NCBI RefSeq assembly: GCF_016909185.1
Contig: NZ_JAFBFH010000017.1
Span: 1-64,000 of the forward strand
Length of the DNA stretch: 64,000 nt
Direction: 5' to 3'
Source: Siminovitchia thermophila
GTDB lineage: Bacteria; Bacillota; Bacilli; Bacillales; Bacillaceae_C
Position 1 is the first letter of the stretch. Each line of letters starts with the position of its first letter. The notes below the pieces were generated by a model. It did no database searches. It was not told where the DNA came from and worked only from the letters and a program-made list of their open reading frames with translations. Below, in pieces: positions 43,760-52,944 of the stretch. The translations under genes were made by a program, and so were the position numbers.

Positions 43760-45133
43760 ATGAGCCAACAAACTGAAACATTATTTAATGAGTTGTCATC
43801 ACTTGACAAAAAGCACATTCTTCATCCGTCCACCAATCCAAAGTTGCAGTCAGAAACCGGTCCGAAATTGATTTTTACAAGTGGCGAGGGCATCTACTTA
43901 AAAGACATGCGAGGCAAAACATACATTGACGGGGTTTCCATGCTGTGGAACGTGAACCTGGGCCATGGTGTGAAGGAATTGGCCGAAGCATCATATGAAC
44001 AAATGATAAAAGCCGCCTACACTACCACTTTCTACGGTTATTCGAATGAAGCGTCCGTGCGCTTGGCCGAAAAGATTGCCGAAGTTTCGCCCGGCGACTT
44101 AAATACGATTTTCTATACTTCCGGCGGCTCTGAGTCCAATGATACTGCATTTAAATTGTCACGATTTTACTGGGATTTAAAAGGCAAAAAAGACAAGAAA
44201 ATCATTATTTCTTTGAAAAGAGGCTATCACGGTGTTACGGTTGCGACGCAAAGAGCGACTGGCATCGAGGCTTACCGTGAATTTTCCGGATCAAAGGACC
44301 CTAATATTGTAAACGCGAAGCCGCATTTGACTGAATGTGAGCTCGGAGATAAGAGTCATCCTGAATATGAAGGTTCCATCAGAAGCATCATTGAAAAAGA
44401 GGGCGCTGATAAAATTGCGGCTGTCATCGTAGAGCCGATTCAAGGTGCCGGAGGAGTCCACGTGCCGCCTGAAGGTTATTTACAAGCTGTTCGCAAGCTT
44501 TGTGACGAATTCAATATTCATATGATTGCTGACGAAGTCATCTGCGGATTCGGAAGAACAGGAAAAATGTTCGGTGTGGACCATTGGGACGTCGTTCCTG
44601 ACTTCATGTCGATCGCAAAAGGGATGACAAGCGGATATGCGCAACTTGGTGGAGTGCTCATGACAGAAGAAATCAGAGACGCATTCAACACATTCGACGG
44701 AATGCTCGCGCATGGATTTACGTACAGCGGACATCCTACAGCATGTGCTGTCGGGTTGAAAAACATCGAAATTCTCGAACGGGACGGCCTGATTGAAAAC
44801 GCAAGAGTCATGGGAGATGAGTTGAAAAAAGGGCTCGACTATTTGGAAGACAAATATGCATTTGTCGGAAACACGAGATCTAGAGGTCTTCTTGCCGGAT
44901 TCGATTTGATGGAAGATCCAGAAGCGGGAAAACCGTTTGCCGGATCGATCAAAGCTGCCGCGACTGTTGTGGAAGAGTCCTATAAACGTGAACTGTTAAT
45001 CAGACCATTTGATTTCACGCCTGGCATGAACATCGTGGCGATTGCACCGCCGCTCATCGTACAAAAAGACGAAGTGGAAAAGATCATTGCCATTGTCGAT
45101 GATGCAATCGGCGCCTTCGCAAAAACGATTTAA
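43760..45133 (+). CDS. Class III aminotransferase, probably polyamine/omega-amino acid
   Basis: 457 residues, PLP lysine in SIAKGMTSGYAQLGG, Asp in MIADEVICGFGRTGK, SGGSESNDTAFKLSRFYW at the phosphate site. It belongs to the putrescine/taurine/beta-alanine:pyruvate aminotransferase branch. Lying between the carbamoylase and an aldehyde dehydrogenase, its likely role is transfer of an amino group from putrescine (giving 4-aminobutanal) or from GABA. ATG 43760 after AAGGAGAG. A close paralogue starts at 63748. Confidence 0.88.
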   Translation: MSQQTETLFNELSSLDKKHILHPSTNPKLQSETGPKLIFTSGEGIYLKDMRGKTYIDGVSMLWNVNLGHGVKELAEASYEQMIKAAYTTTFYGYSNEASVRLAEKIAEVSPGDLNTIFYTSGGSESNDTAFKLSRFYWDLKGKKDKKIIISLKRGYHGVTVATQRATGIEAYREFSGSKDPNIVNAKPHLTECELGDKSHPEYEGSIRSIIEKEGADKIAAVIVEPIQGAGGVHVPPEGYLQAVRKLCDEFNIHMIADEVICGFGRTGKMFGVDHWDVVPDFMSIAKGMTSGYAQLGGVLMTEEIRDAFNTFDGMLAHGFTYSGHPTACAVGLKNIEILERDGLIENARVMGDELKKGLDYLEDKYAFVGNTRSRGLLAGFDLMEDPEAGKPFAGSIKAAATVVEESYKRELLIRPFDFTPGMNIVAIAPPLIVQKDEVEKIIAIVDDAIGAFAKTI

Positions 45134-45134
45134 G

Positions 45135-45304
45135 AAGAAAAGCGGAAGCGCTCGACCAGCGACGTACGGACTGGAGAGCCTCAGACGAGATAAAGGAAAC
45201 ACGGCGACGAAGGAGCCGATGTTGACTTATCGTAGGAGGAGGCTCGAAGTCAGCTAGTCGCTGAGCGCTGAAGCTGGACAAAAAGAAAAGCGTAAGCGCT
45301 CGAC
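45135..45304. repeat. Interspersed GC-rich repeat with direct-repeat ends
   Basis: AAGAAAAGCGGAAGCGCTCG (45135 on) recurs as AAGAAAAGCGTAAGCGCTCG (45283 on), bracketing a 148-base unit with short inverted segments. This kind of AGCGGAAGCGC repeat is often seen between Bacillaceae genes. It separates the aminotransferase and aldehyde dehydrogenase genes; a second copy begins and is truncated. Confidence 0.65.
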
Positions 45305-45366
45305 TACCGATGTACTAGAATCATTGCTGGACCAACCAGCCACTTTTTCCAAGTGAGGGGATGAAA

Positions 45367-46857
45367 ATGATGAAAACTGGTGAAACTTTGAAACTTCATC
45401 CAAAAGTTAGAGATTTTTTAAAGGAAGAAAAGAAGAAACTATTTATCGATGGCGGCTGGCATGAATCGGCGGATGGCCAAACGTTTGAAACAATTAACCC
45501 TGCAACAGGGGAAGTGTTGGCTCACGTCCATGAAGCCCGTGAAAAAGATATTGATAGAGCGGTTGAGGCTGCTGTAAAAGCATTCGAAGAAGGAAGCTGG
45601 TCGAAAATCAGCGCATCGGATCGTTCTAAATTGATGCATAAATTGGCTGATTTAATGGAAAGGGATTTTGAAATCCTCGCCCAGTTGGACACATTGGATA
45701 ATGGTAAACCGATTCAGGAGATGAGAAACGCCGATTTGCCTGGAGCGATTGATCAGCTCAGGTATTTTGCGGGCTGGGCGACGAAAATGACCGGTCAAAC
45801 GATTCCGGTTTCCAAATCATTTTTTAATTATACCCGCCATGAGCCAGTGGGTGTGGTCGGCCAGATTATTCCGTGGAATTTTCCGATTATGATGGCATTG
45901 TGGAAAATTGCTCCGGCGCTTGCGACGGGTTGTACGATCATCTTGAAACCGGCGGAACAGACGCCGCTATCGGCGCTTTATTTGGGCAAACTTATTGAGG
46001 AAGCGGAATTTCCAAAGGGCGTTATCAATATCGTTCCTGGATTTGGAAAGTCAGCAGGCGATGCGCTGGTTAAGCATCCAAAGGTGAACAAGATTGCTTT
46101 CACTGGCTCTACCGGTGTTGGCAAGGCGATTATGAAAGAGGCCGCGAACACAATGAAGCGTGTAACACTTGAGCTTGGCGGCAAATCGCCGAACATCATC
46201 TTGCCTGATGCCGATTTGGATAAAGCGATCCCTGGGGTATTCAGCGGAATTATGGCCAATCAGGGGGAGGTATGCTGTGCCGGTTCAAGAGCATACATTC
46301 CTGAGCATATGTACGATGAGGTCATGGCAAGGCTTGCCGATTATGCTAAAAATGTAAAGTTGGGAAATGGTTTGTCAGAAGATACAGAAATGGGTCCGCT
46401 TGTTTCTAAAAGGCAGCAAGACATCGTCACTTCTTATATTCAAAAAGGCATTGAAGAAGGGGCCAATCTTTTGGCCGGCGGAGAAACATTCGATAAAGGC
46501 TATTTCGTTGCCCCGACTGTTTTTTCTCAAGTTGAAGAGCATATGACAATTGCGCAGGAAGAAATTTTTGGGCCTGTCGTCGCTTGTATGCCATATAAAA
46601 CAATTGATGAAGTGATTGAACGGGCGAATAACAGCCCTTACGGACTTGGAGCGGGATTGTGGACGGAAAACCTGAAAAATGCCCACGTTGTAGCCGATAA
46701 ATTAAAGGCAGGGTCGGTTTGGGTCAACTGCTACAATCTTACAAACGCGGCCGTTCCGTTTGGAGGTTATAAGCAGTCTGGTATTGGACGTGAAATGGGC
46801 TCTTATGCGCTAGAAAATTATACAGAAGTGAAAAGTGTGTGGATTAACTTAGAATAA
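45367..46857 (+). CDS. NAD(P)-dependent aldehyde dehydrogenase
   Basis: About 496 residues. Catalytic Cys in GEVCCAGSRAYIPE near residue 300 and general-base Glu in LELGGKSPNII. Cofactor motifs are FTGSTGVGKAIM and IIPWNFPIMMALWKIAPAL. ATG 45367 sits 6 bases after GAGGGG; an ATG at 45361 is too close. Similar to 4-aminobutanal/betaine-aldehyde-type dehydrogenases (PuuC/PatD/DhaS). In this operon it probably oxidises 4-aminobutanal to GABA or succinic semialdehyde to succinate. Confidence 0.92.
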   Translation: MMKTGETLKLHPKVRDFLKEEKKKLFIDGGWHESADGQTFETINPATGEVLAHVHEAREKDIDRAVEAAVKAFEEGSWSKISASDRSKLMHKLADLMERDFEILAQLDTLDNGKPIQEMRNADLPGAIDQLRYFAGWATKMTGQTIPVSKSFFNYTRHEPVGVVGQIIPWNFPIMMALWKIAPALATGCTIILKPAEQTPLSALYLGKLIEEAEFPKGVINIVPGFGKSAGDALVKHPKVNKIAFTGSTGVGKAIMKEAANTMKRVTLELGGKSPNIILPDADLDKAIPGVFSGIMANQGEVCCAGSRAYIPEHMYDEVMARLADYAKNVKLGNGLSEDTEMGPLVSKRQQDIVTSYIQKGIEEGANLLAGGETFDKGYFVAPTVFSQVEEHMTIAQEEIFGPVVACMPYKTIDEVIERANNSPYGLGAGLWTENLKNAHVVADKLKAGSVWVNCYNLTNAAVPFGGYKQSGIGREMGSYALENYTEVKSVWINLE

Positions 46858-46906
46858 CGGGATTTGGCCTGGCAACTTTCGCCAGGCAAGACTCCCGTGC
46901 CAAAAG
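46857..46906 (+). other. Nested hairpin between aldehyde dehydrogenase and permease genes
   Basis: ACGGGA...TCCCGT encloses GCCTGGC/GCCAGGC, a two-tier stem without a T-run, beginning at the stop codon. It could be an mRNA processing or stabilising element. Confidence 0.45.
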
Positions 46907-46989
46907 CGGGGAATTGCCCACATCGTGAAAACGCATTCGCGTCGTGTCGCCCTTCTCTAGACATAAAACTTGCGAGGTATGAAACTTGT

Positions 46990-48327
46990 ATGGAACAAAC
47001 CAATCAAATTGAAAGAAAACTAAAGTTAATGCATGTTGTTGCCATAGGACTTGCGTACATGTCACCAATGGCGGTGTTTGATACATTCGGCATCGCTTCC
47101 GATATATCCTCCGGCCATGTGCCAGCCGCCTATATCGTTGTATTTGTTGCCATTTTGTTCACGGCGCTCAGTTATGGAAAGCTTGTCAGGCAATTTCCCA
47201 GCGCGGGCTCTGTCTATACGTATACGAGAAATGTGATCAATCCTTATTTGGGTGTTATTGTTGGTTGGGTCACATTTATTGCCTATATAGCGCTTCCGAT
47301 GATTAATGCTTTGCTTGCTGATATTTATTTATCAGCCGGATTTCCGGAAGTTCCAGGTTGGCTTTGGGTTGTTGGCCTGATCGCTATCATCACCTTCTTA
47401 AATATTTTCGGTGTAAAAATTGCTGCTTCGGTCAATATGCTTCTTGTTATTTTCCAGGCGTTGGTTGGGGTGATCTTTGCGTACCTTACGATTCGTTCAA
47501 TCGTGAAAGGGCCGGAGAGTTTTATCCCGATCGGTGACATTTTCCCTTCCGGGGGTGAGGTGCCAGAATTATTTGGGGCGGCAGCATTATTGGCTCTCTC
47601 GTTTATCGGGTTTGATGCAATCACAACCTTGTCGGAAGATACAATAAATCCGAAAAAGACCATTCCGAAAGCGATTCTTCTCGTAGCTGGAATTGGCGGC
47701 GTTTTCTTTTTCACTGTCACTTATTTTATGCAGTCTCTGTTTCCTGACGTTTCCATTTTTAAGGATATTGAAGGAGCTTCCCCAGAAATTGCCGTGATCA
47801 TTGGTGGAAATTTATTTTTGTCCTTTTTCTTGTCGGGAGCATTGTTCTCTGTCTTTGCTTCGGGTTTAGCCGCACAGCTTAGTGCATCAAGACTTCTTTA
47901 TGCGATGGGAAGGGACGGGGTGCTTCCGAAGCGCTTTTTTGGATACTTGCATCCGAAATTTAATTCTCCTGTGGCTAACATTCTGCTTATCGGAGTTTTG
48001 TCTACTTCGGCCATTTTCCTTAGCTTAGAAGCGGCTACTTCTCTGATCAATGTCGGGGCGTTTACGGCGTTTTCATTCGTGAACCTTTGTGTGATCATTT
48101 CTTTTTTCAAACACAAAGGTCCTCGTTCATTTGGTTTTACTGTAAGTAGTCTTCTTTTTCCACTCATCGGCTTGGCATTTGTTGTTTACCTATGGATCAG
48201 TCTTGATATCTTTTCCATTATAGCAGGCCTTATATGGGCGCTGTTGGGAACCATTTACTTAGCGTTTACGACGAATTTCTTTAAAAAGGAGCCTCCTCAG
48301 ATTGCTTTTGATGAATTGGAAGCCTAG
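46990..48327 (+). CDS. APC superfamily amino acid/polyamine permease
   Basis: 445 residues, about 12 helices. GLAYMSPMAVFDTFGIASD in helix 1 and ALLALSFIGFDAITTLSEDT in helix 6 carry the APC substrate-binding unwound segments. ATG 46990 (MEQTNQIERK) is the sensible start because the open frame upstream to 46864 reads through the intergenic hairpin. It resembles PuuP-like putrescine importers and related permeases. Its position after the aldehyde dehydrogenase supports uptake of putrescine, agmatine or GABA. Confidence 0.88.
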   Translation: MEQTNQIERKLKLMHVVAIGLAYMSPMAVFDTFGIASDISSGHVPAAYIVVFVAILFTALSYGKLVRQFPSAGSVYTYTRNVINPYLGVIVGWVTFIAYIALPMINALLADIYLSAGFPEVPGWLWVVGLIAIITFLNIFGVKIAASVNMLLVIFQALVGVIFAYLTIRSIVKGPESFIPIGDIFPSGGEVPELFGAAALLALSFIGFDAITTLSEDTINPKKTIPKAILLVAGIGGVFFFTVTYFMQSLFPDVSIFKDIEGASPEIAVIIGGNLFLSFFLSGALFSVFASGLAAQLSASRLLYAMGRDGVLPKRFFGYLHPKFNSPVANILLIGVLSTSAIFLSLEAATSLINVGAFTAFSFVNLCVIISFFKHKGPRSFGFTVSSLLFPLIGLAFVVYLWISLDIFSIIAGLIWALLGTIYLAFTTNFFKKEPPQIAFDELEA

Positions 48328-48506
48328 TTCTCTCTCATGACTTGTCTATGATAGCTGGGTGATAATGGGGAAAGCTGAACAGTAGCGGGAAGCAAAAAAT
48401 GAACAGGTATTCGTGAAGGAACTTTCAATATAAAGGTAGAGTAAAGTTGTATATGAACGGCCCGATGCATAAAACGGTTTTTTGAATGTGGCGCTTTTTA
48501 TAAATC

Positions 48507-48543
48507 AAGCCTGAGTCCAAAATAGGGGTTCAGGCTTATTTTC
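48507..48543 (+). terminator. Terminator after the permease gene
   Basis: AAGCCTGA pairs with TCAGGCTT, followed by ATTTTC. It separates two sigma-54 operons. Confidence 0.8.
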
Positions 48544-48647
48544 GGTTGCGTCTGCCAAAAATCATGCAAAAAAGAAAAGGTTATGCAATGGTGAATACAA
48601 CAGCTTCATTTTGCTGATGTAAACGTTGCTAATTAGCGTTCACAAGC

Positions 48648-48664
48648 TTGGCATAAAAATTGCA
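48648..48664 (+). promoter_or_regulatory. Sigma-54 promoter of the nhaC-potD operon
   Basis: TTGGCATAAAAATTGCA is a perfect -24/-12 match with 10-base GG-GC spacing, 41 bases before the start codon. Upstream, GATGCATAAAAC at 48464-48475 and TTATGCAA at 48581-48588 resemble the putative activator sites seen at 61.3 and 63.6 kb. Confidence 0.93.
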
Positions 48665-48704
48665 ATCAAATATGATAGCGCTTTATCCATCAGGAGGTTA
48701 CTAA

Positions 48705-50150
48705 ATGAAGACATATAATGAAGAAAAATCAACAGTAAAAACACCCACTTTATTTGTTGCGCTTATTCCCATTGCATTCATGATAATAGCCCTGTTTGTC
48801 GGGATATTTATTTACGAGGCCGATCCGCATATTCCCCTTTTGCTTAGTGCGGGTGTCGCTTCCATCGTCGCTTTGGGGCTCGGTTATAAGTGGAAGGATA
48901 TTGAAAATGGCATGCTTGATGCTGTCAGAATGGCTCTTCAAGCTATTGTGATCTTAATGGTTATCGGAGCCATTATCGGGTCATGGATTGCTGGCGGTAT
49001 TGTTCCCACGATGATTTATTACGGTCTTGATATTTTGGCTCCGGGTTATTTTCTTGTTGCCGCTTGCGCCATTTCCTGTATTGTATCCATTGCATCAGGC
49101 AATGCTTGGACTGCCGCCGGGACGATTGGAATCGCCATTATGGGAATCGGCCACGGTCTCGGAATGAATCCGGCAATGGTCGCGGGAGCAGTCATCTCAG
49201 GTGTATATTTTGGCGATAAAATTTCCCCGTTATCCGAAACAACGAATTTGGCTCCGGGGATTGTCGGAGCGGAGCTATTTGAACATATTAGGCATATGCT
49301 TTATACGACTGTACCGGCTCTTGTCATTTCACTCATTATTTATGCGGTTATGGGCTTGAAATTTGCCGGAAAGGGTTCCAAGATTTCCGAGGTTGGTCTT
49401 CTTCAATCCCAACTCGCGGACATATTCACGATTTCCCCGTGGTTATTGCTCGGACCGGTATTCATTATTTTTATGATGATCATGAAAATCCCTGCTTTGC
49501 CTGGATTGACGATAGGCGCGCTGATCGGAACATTTTGTGCCATAGTTGTCCAAAAGGTGCCTGTAGGCGATGCCATCGGCATTTTGTATTACGGCTATTC
49601 TATTGAAACGAATATCAAAGTAGTAGACACTCTTCTCAATAACGGCGGTATTGAATCTGTTTTGTATACGGTTTCACTTATCATTATTGCGATGTGTTTC
49701 GGAGGTGTCCTTGAAAAAACAAAGATATTCGAAACAATTGTTCATAGTTTACTAAAATTGGCGAAGAAAACGGGAAGTTTAATTGCGACAACTGTCGCAA
49801 CATGTATTTCCGCCAATATTGTCGGATGTGATCAATACTTGTCAATCATCGTGCCGGGGCGCATGTATGCAGCAGAATATGAGAAAAGGGGATTGAAATC
49901 CAAAAATTTATCGAGGACACTTGAAGATGCGGGAACAATGACTTCTCCGCTCGTTCCTTGGAATACGTGTGGCGCTTTTATGGCAACGACATTAGGAGTC
50001 GCGACATTGAGTTATTTGCCATTTGCGTTTTTATGTTTGCTTAGTCCGCTTATTGCCATCCTATATGGAATGATCGGATTCAAAATTGAATATAAAGATG
50101 AGGTTGCAGCAAAGAAAGCTCTTAAAAGTAAAGCAAATGCCGCAGGCTAA
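48705..50150 (+). CDS. NhaC-family antiporter
   Basis: 481 residues, about 12 helices. Motifs typical of NhaC are SGNAWTAAGTIGIAIMGIG, GVYFGDKISPLSETTNLAP and CDQYLSIIVPGRMY. ATG 48705 after CAGGAGGTTACT. NhaC relatives include Na+/H+ antiporters and the malate/lactate exchanger MleN. As first gene of a sigma-54 operon with potD and an amine oxidase, it may exchange an organic cation or product rather than only Na+. That substrate reassignment is inference. Confidence 0.88.
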   Translation: MKTYNEEKSTVKTPTLFVALIPIAFMIIALFVGIFIYEADPHIPLLLSAGVASIVALGLGYKWKDIENGMLDAVRMALQAIVILMVIGAIIGSWIAGGIVPTMIYYGLDILAPGYFLVAACAISCIVSIASGNAWTAAGTIGIAIMGIGHGLGMNPAMVAGAVISGVYFGDKISPLSETTNLAPGIVGAELFEHIRHMLYTTVPALVISLIIYAVMGLKFAGKGSKISEVGLLQSQLADIFTISPWLLLGPVFIIFMMIMKIPALPGLTIGALIGTFCAIVVQKVPVGDAIGILYYGYSIETNIKVVDTLLNNGGIESVLYTVSLIIIAMCFGGVLEKTKIFETIVHSLLKLAKKTGSLIATTVATCISANIVGCDQYLSIIVPGRMYAAEYEKRGLKSKNLSRTLEDAGTMTSPLVPWNTCGAFMATTLGVATLSYLPFAFLCLLSPLIAILYGMIGFKIEYKDEVAAKKALKSKANAAG

Positions 50151-50269
50151 AAACGATCATGCCGGAAAGAAGCGACTTTTTCGGCATGTTGGCACAAGAA
50201 GAAATGAAAGCGATTACGAAAAGTCGGCTAGATAAACGTATAATAGAAAAAGCGATAGGAGAGACGGAA

Positions 50270-50506
50270 ATGGAAGAGATGATTGTAAGTCCCTGCGAAG
50301 GCATGTTAAAAAAGATTCAGATTCACCAAGAAGATGACTTGCAGCGGTGTTCAACCATTTTTCAAATCAAAAAAACAGATGGCAGTATATATGAACTAAT
50401 CAAGTCCTATCGGGGAAAGTTATTGTCGGTTGAGGTGAAGGAAGGAGATGAAATCCTGAAAGGAATGGTGCTCGCGTATGTGGAAGAGCTTGCCATTGAT
50501 ATGTAA
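50270..50506 (+). CDS. Biotinyl/lipoyl-like mini-protein without the modified lysine
   Basis: 78 residues from ATG 50270, which has AGGAGAGACGGAA upstream. The frame is open to ATG 50159, but that start lacks a binding site and lies in a hairpin (CATGCCG/CGGCATG). The product is one barrel-sandwich hybrid domain: EEMIVSPCEGMLKKIQIHQE, then SYRGKLLSVEVKEGDEILKG. At the hairpin turn where lipoyl/biotinyl domains carry the acceptor Lys (DKA or MKM), it reads KKTDGSIYELI, so it probably is not modified. It may be a ligand-binding or scaffold protein for a neighbour. No clear precedent. Confidence 0.7.
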   Translation: MEEMIVSPCEGMLKKIQIHQEDDLQRCSTIFQIKKTDGSIYELIKSYRGKLLSVEVKEGDEILKGMVLAYVEELAIDM

Positions 50507-50557
50507 ATGGCCCGTTGGTTAAATTTTCAAATAACATTAAAAGGGGGCAGGTTTTGG

Positions 50558-51604
50558 ATGAGAAAAAAGCTTGGCATGTTAATGATTGTGGCTATACTTG
50601 CGTTGTTTATTGCCACTGGATGCGGGGGAGGAAGTACGGGGGGAAAAGAAGAGAATGTCGTCAATGTTTTAAATTGGTCCGAATATTTGCCTGAAAACCT
50701 CATTCAGCAATTTGAAGAAGAAACAGGGATTAAAGTGAACTACAGCACGATTTCTTCCAATGAAGAGCTGTTAGCGAAATTAAATGTCGGAAATGCCACC
50801 TATGATTTGGCAGTGCCATCCACGTATTTTATTGAAGTATTAATCAATGAAGGAAAACTGGAGAAGATAAATAAGGAAAATATTCCAAATTTAAAAAACA
50901 TTGATGAAAAGTTTTTGGGGTGGGATTTTGACCCAAATGACGATTACTCGGTTCCGTATATGTGGGGAACGGAAGTGATTGCCTATAACGAAGATTTGGT
51001 AGATATTGAGATTGATGAATATAAAGACTTGTTTGATCCGTCGTTAAAAGACAGCCTTGTCGTATTGGATGACCCGCGTACGATGCTTGGCGCCATGCTT
51101 GAAATGCTTGGATATTCCACAAATAGCACCAGTGAAGAGGAAATCATGAAAGCCGGGGAGGAATTAAGAAAATTAATGCCAAATATAAAGGCATTTGACA
51201 GTGACAGCCCGAAAAACTTGCTCGTCAGTGGCGAAGTAAAAGCGGGTATCGTGTATGGAGCAGAAGCGGCTTTGGCCATGAGGGAAAACCCGAGCATTAA
51301 AGCCGTTATTCCCAAAGATTTCTTAAGCTTATGGCAAGACAACTTTGTTATTCCCAAAGATGCCCCCAATAAAGAAAATGCGGAAAAATTCATTGACTTC
51401 ATACTTCGTCCGGAAATAAGCAAAGAAATCACGATGGACTACCCGTACCATAACCCGAACAAAGCTGCCTTGGAATTATTGCCGGAAGATGTCCGAAAAG
51501 AGTTGGAGTTATCCGATGAAGACTATGAAAGGGGCCTCCACGCAGTAGATGTGGGGCAAGCCATTCAATACTATGACAGGGCATGGTCGGAAGTAAAACA
51601 ATAA
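50558..51604 (+). CDS. potD: Spermidine/putrescine-binding lipoprotein
   Basis: 348 residues, signal peptide and lipobox FIATGC (Cys22) when started at ATG 50558 after AAAGGGGGCAGG. PotD family features are VNVLNWSEYLPENLIQQFEE, YDLAVPSTYFIEVLI, VPYMWGTEVIAYNEDLV and LVSGEVKAGIVYGAEA. It would capture polyamine outside the cell for PotABC, which are encoded 8 kb away on the opposite strand and also have a sigma-54 promoter. Confidence 0.93.
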   Translation: MRKKLGMLMIVAILALFIATGCGGGSTGGKEENVVNVLNWSEYLPENLIQQFEEETGIKVNYSTISSNEELLAKLNVGNATYDLAVPSTYFIEVLINEGKLEKINKENIPNLKNIDEKFLGWDFDPNDDYSVPYMWGTEVIAYNEDLVDIEIDEYKDLFDPSLKDSLVVLDDPRTMLGAMLEMLGYSTNSTSEEEIMKAGEELRKLMPNIKAFDSDSPKNLLVSGEVKAGIVYGAEAALAMRENPSIKAVIPKDFLSLWQDNFVIPKDAPNKENAEKFIDFILRPEISKEITMDYPYHNPNKAALELLPEDVRKELELSDEDYERGLHAVDVGQAIQYYDRAWSEVKQ

Positions 51605-51643
51605 AATGAAATGATCGATTCATACTGTTGAAGGAGTGGAACC

Positions 51644-52921
51644 ATGAGTGATCTATCATTATGGCATGCGACAGCAAACAAACATCCAAAAAGACCTTCA
51701 CTGGAAGGAGAGAAAACATGTGATGTTGTCATTATCGGCGGCGGCTTTACCGGGCTTTCCGTCGCATATCATTTACAGCAAAGAAATGTAAAAACGATCG
51801 TATTGGAAGCTCAGTCTGTTGGCTGGGGCGCAAGTGGAAGAAATGGCGGGGAAGTACTAATCGGTTATGTGGAGCCGATGAGCGCGCTTGCCAAAAAGTA
51901 TGGCAGAGAGACTGCCAAACAGATGTTTCAAATGTCGATGGATTGCGTGGATGTAATTGCAAATATTATAGAAAAAGAAAATATCCAATGTGATTTTTTC
52001 AGAAACGGCAATATGTTGACAGCTTACAAGCCGTCCCATTTGGATTCGCTAAAAAAAGAACAGGAATTTTTGTATGATGAATATCATTTTGAAACAAAAG
52101 TGATCGAAAAGGAAGACATGCATACGGAAATGGAGTCAACCTATTACCATGGCGCACACATCGACGATAAAAGCGCGATTTTCCACCCGTTAAATTACTG
52201 TCTTGGATTGGCGGACGCTGTGGAAAAATATGGCGGAACCATTTATGAAAACTCCGAGGCTATGAAAATAGAACATCCGTCAAAAGACGAGGTGGTCGTC
52301 AAAACGCGCAATGGCTCTGTCAAAGCGAAGCACATTGGTATTTTTGTCAATGCCTATACGACAGACCTGCATAAGCTGATCAAAAGGGCCATTGTACCCG
52401 TAGAAAGTATCGTACTGGCAACAGAAAGGCTGCCGGAAGAGCTGTGCAAGCGGCTGATTGTCAATAATCGGGCGGCCTGTGATACGAAAAATTTGCTGTA
52501 TTATTATCGCTTATCGGCTGATCACCGGATGGTCTTTGGCGGTTCCGGCCGCACAACGAGCAAACGTGATGCGAAACGCCTGTTTATTCATTTGCAAAAA
52601 GGAATGACAGAGGTATTTCCCGCATTAAAAGACGCGAAAGTGGAGTATACATGGAGCGGAAAAGTAGGATTTACGATTGAAAAAATACCTTACATCGGGC
52701 AACTCGATGACGGTACTCATTTTGCTTTCGGGTATGCCGGACACGGAGCGGCCATGTCCACCTTACTCGGGAAAATAGTTGCTGCAAATATTGTAAATGA
52801 AGGAGATAAAAACAACCCTTTGGACCGTTCAAACTTAAAGCCGATTCCTTTTCACAGCCATAATGCAAAAGGTCTCGGCATTATGAAATATTACTTTAAA
52901 ATAAAGGATTACATTTCATAA
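51644..52921 (+). CDS. FAD-dependent amine oxidoreductase (DadA/PuuB-like)
   Basis: 425 residues. Dinucleotide fold at the N-terminus (CDVVIIGGGFTGLSVAYHL, residues about 26-44), flavin contact GWGASGRNGGEVLIGY, and C-terminal FAFGYAGHGAAMSTLLGK. This is the layout of gamma-glutamylputrescine oxidase PuuB and related amine oxidases. ATG 51644 after GAAGGAGTGGAACC. Next to potD, it probably oxidises a polyamine or an N-substituted polyamine to an aldehyde, giving H2O2 or reducing another acceptor. Confidence 0.9.
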   Translation: MSDLSLWHATANKHPKRPSLEGEKTCDVVIIGGGFTGLSVAYHLQQRNVKTIVLEAQSVGWGASGRNGGEVLIGYVEPMSALAKKYGRETAKQMFQMSMDCVDVIANIIEKENIQCDFFRNGNMLTAYKPSHLDSLKKEQEFLYDEYHFETKVIEKEDMHTEMESTYYHGAHIDDKSAIFHPLNYCLGLADAVEKYGGTIYENSEAMKIEHPSKDEVVVKTRNGSVKAKHIGIFVNAYTTDLHKLIKRAIVPVESIVLATERLPEELCKRLIVNNRAACDTKNLLYYYRLSADHRMVFGGSGRTTSKRDAKRLFIHLQKGMTEVFPALKDAKVEYTWSGKVGFTIEKIPYIGQLDDGTHFAFGYAGHGAAMSTLLGKIVAANIVNEGDKNNPLDRSNLKPIPFHSHNAKGLGIMKYYFKIKDYIS

Positions 52922-52944
52922 TTGTGTGAGAAAGGAAGACTGTC

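Noticed and set aside
45135-45345. Small ORFs within the repeat after the aminotransferase
   Set aside because: They run through a repeated sequence and are Arg/Ser-rich; typical false ORFs of this repeat type.
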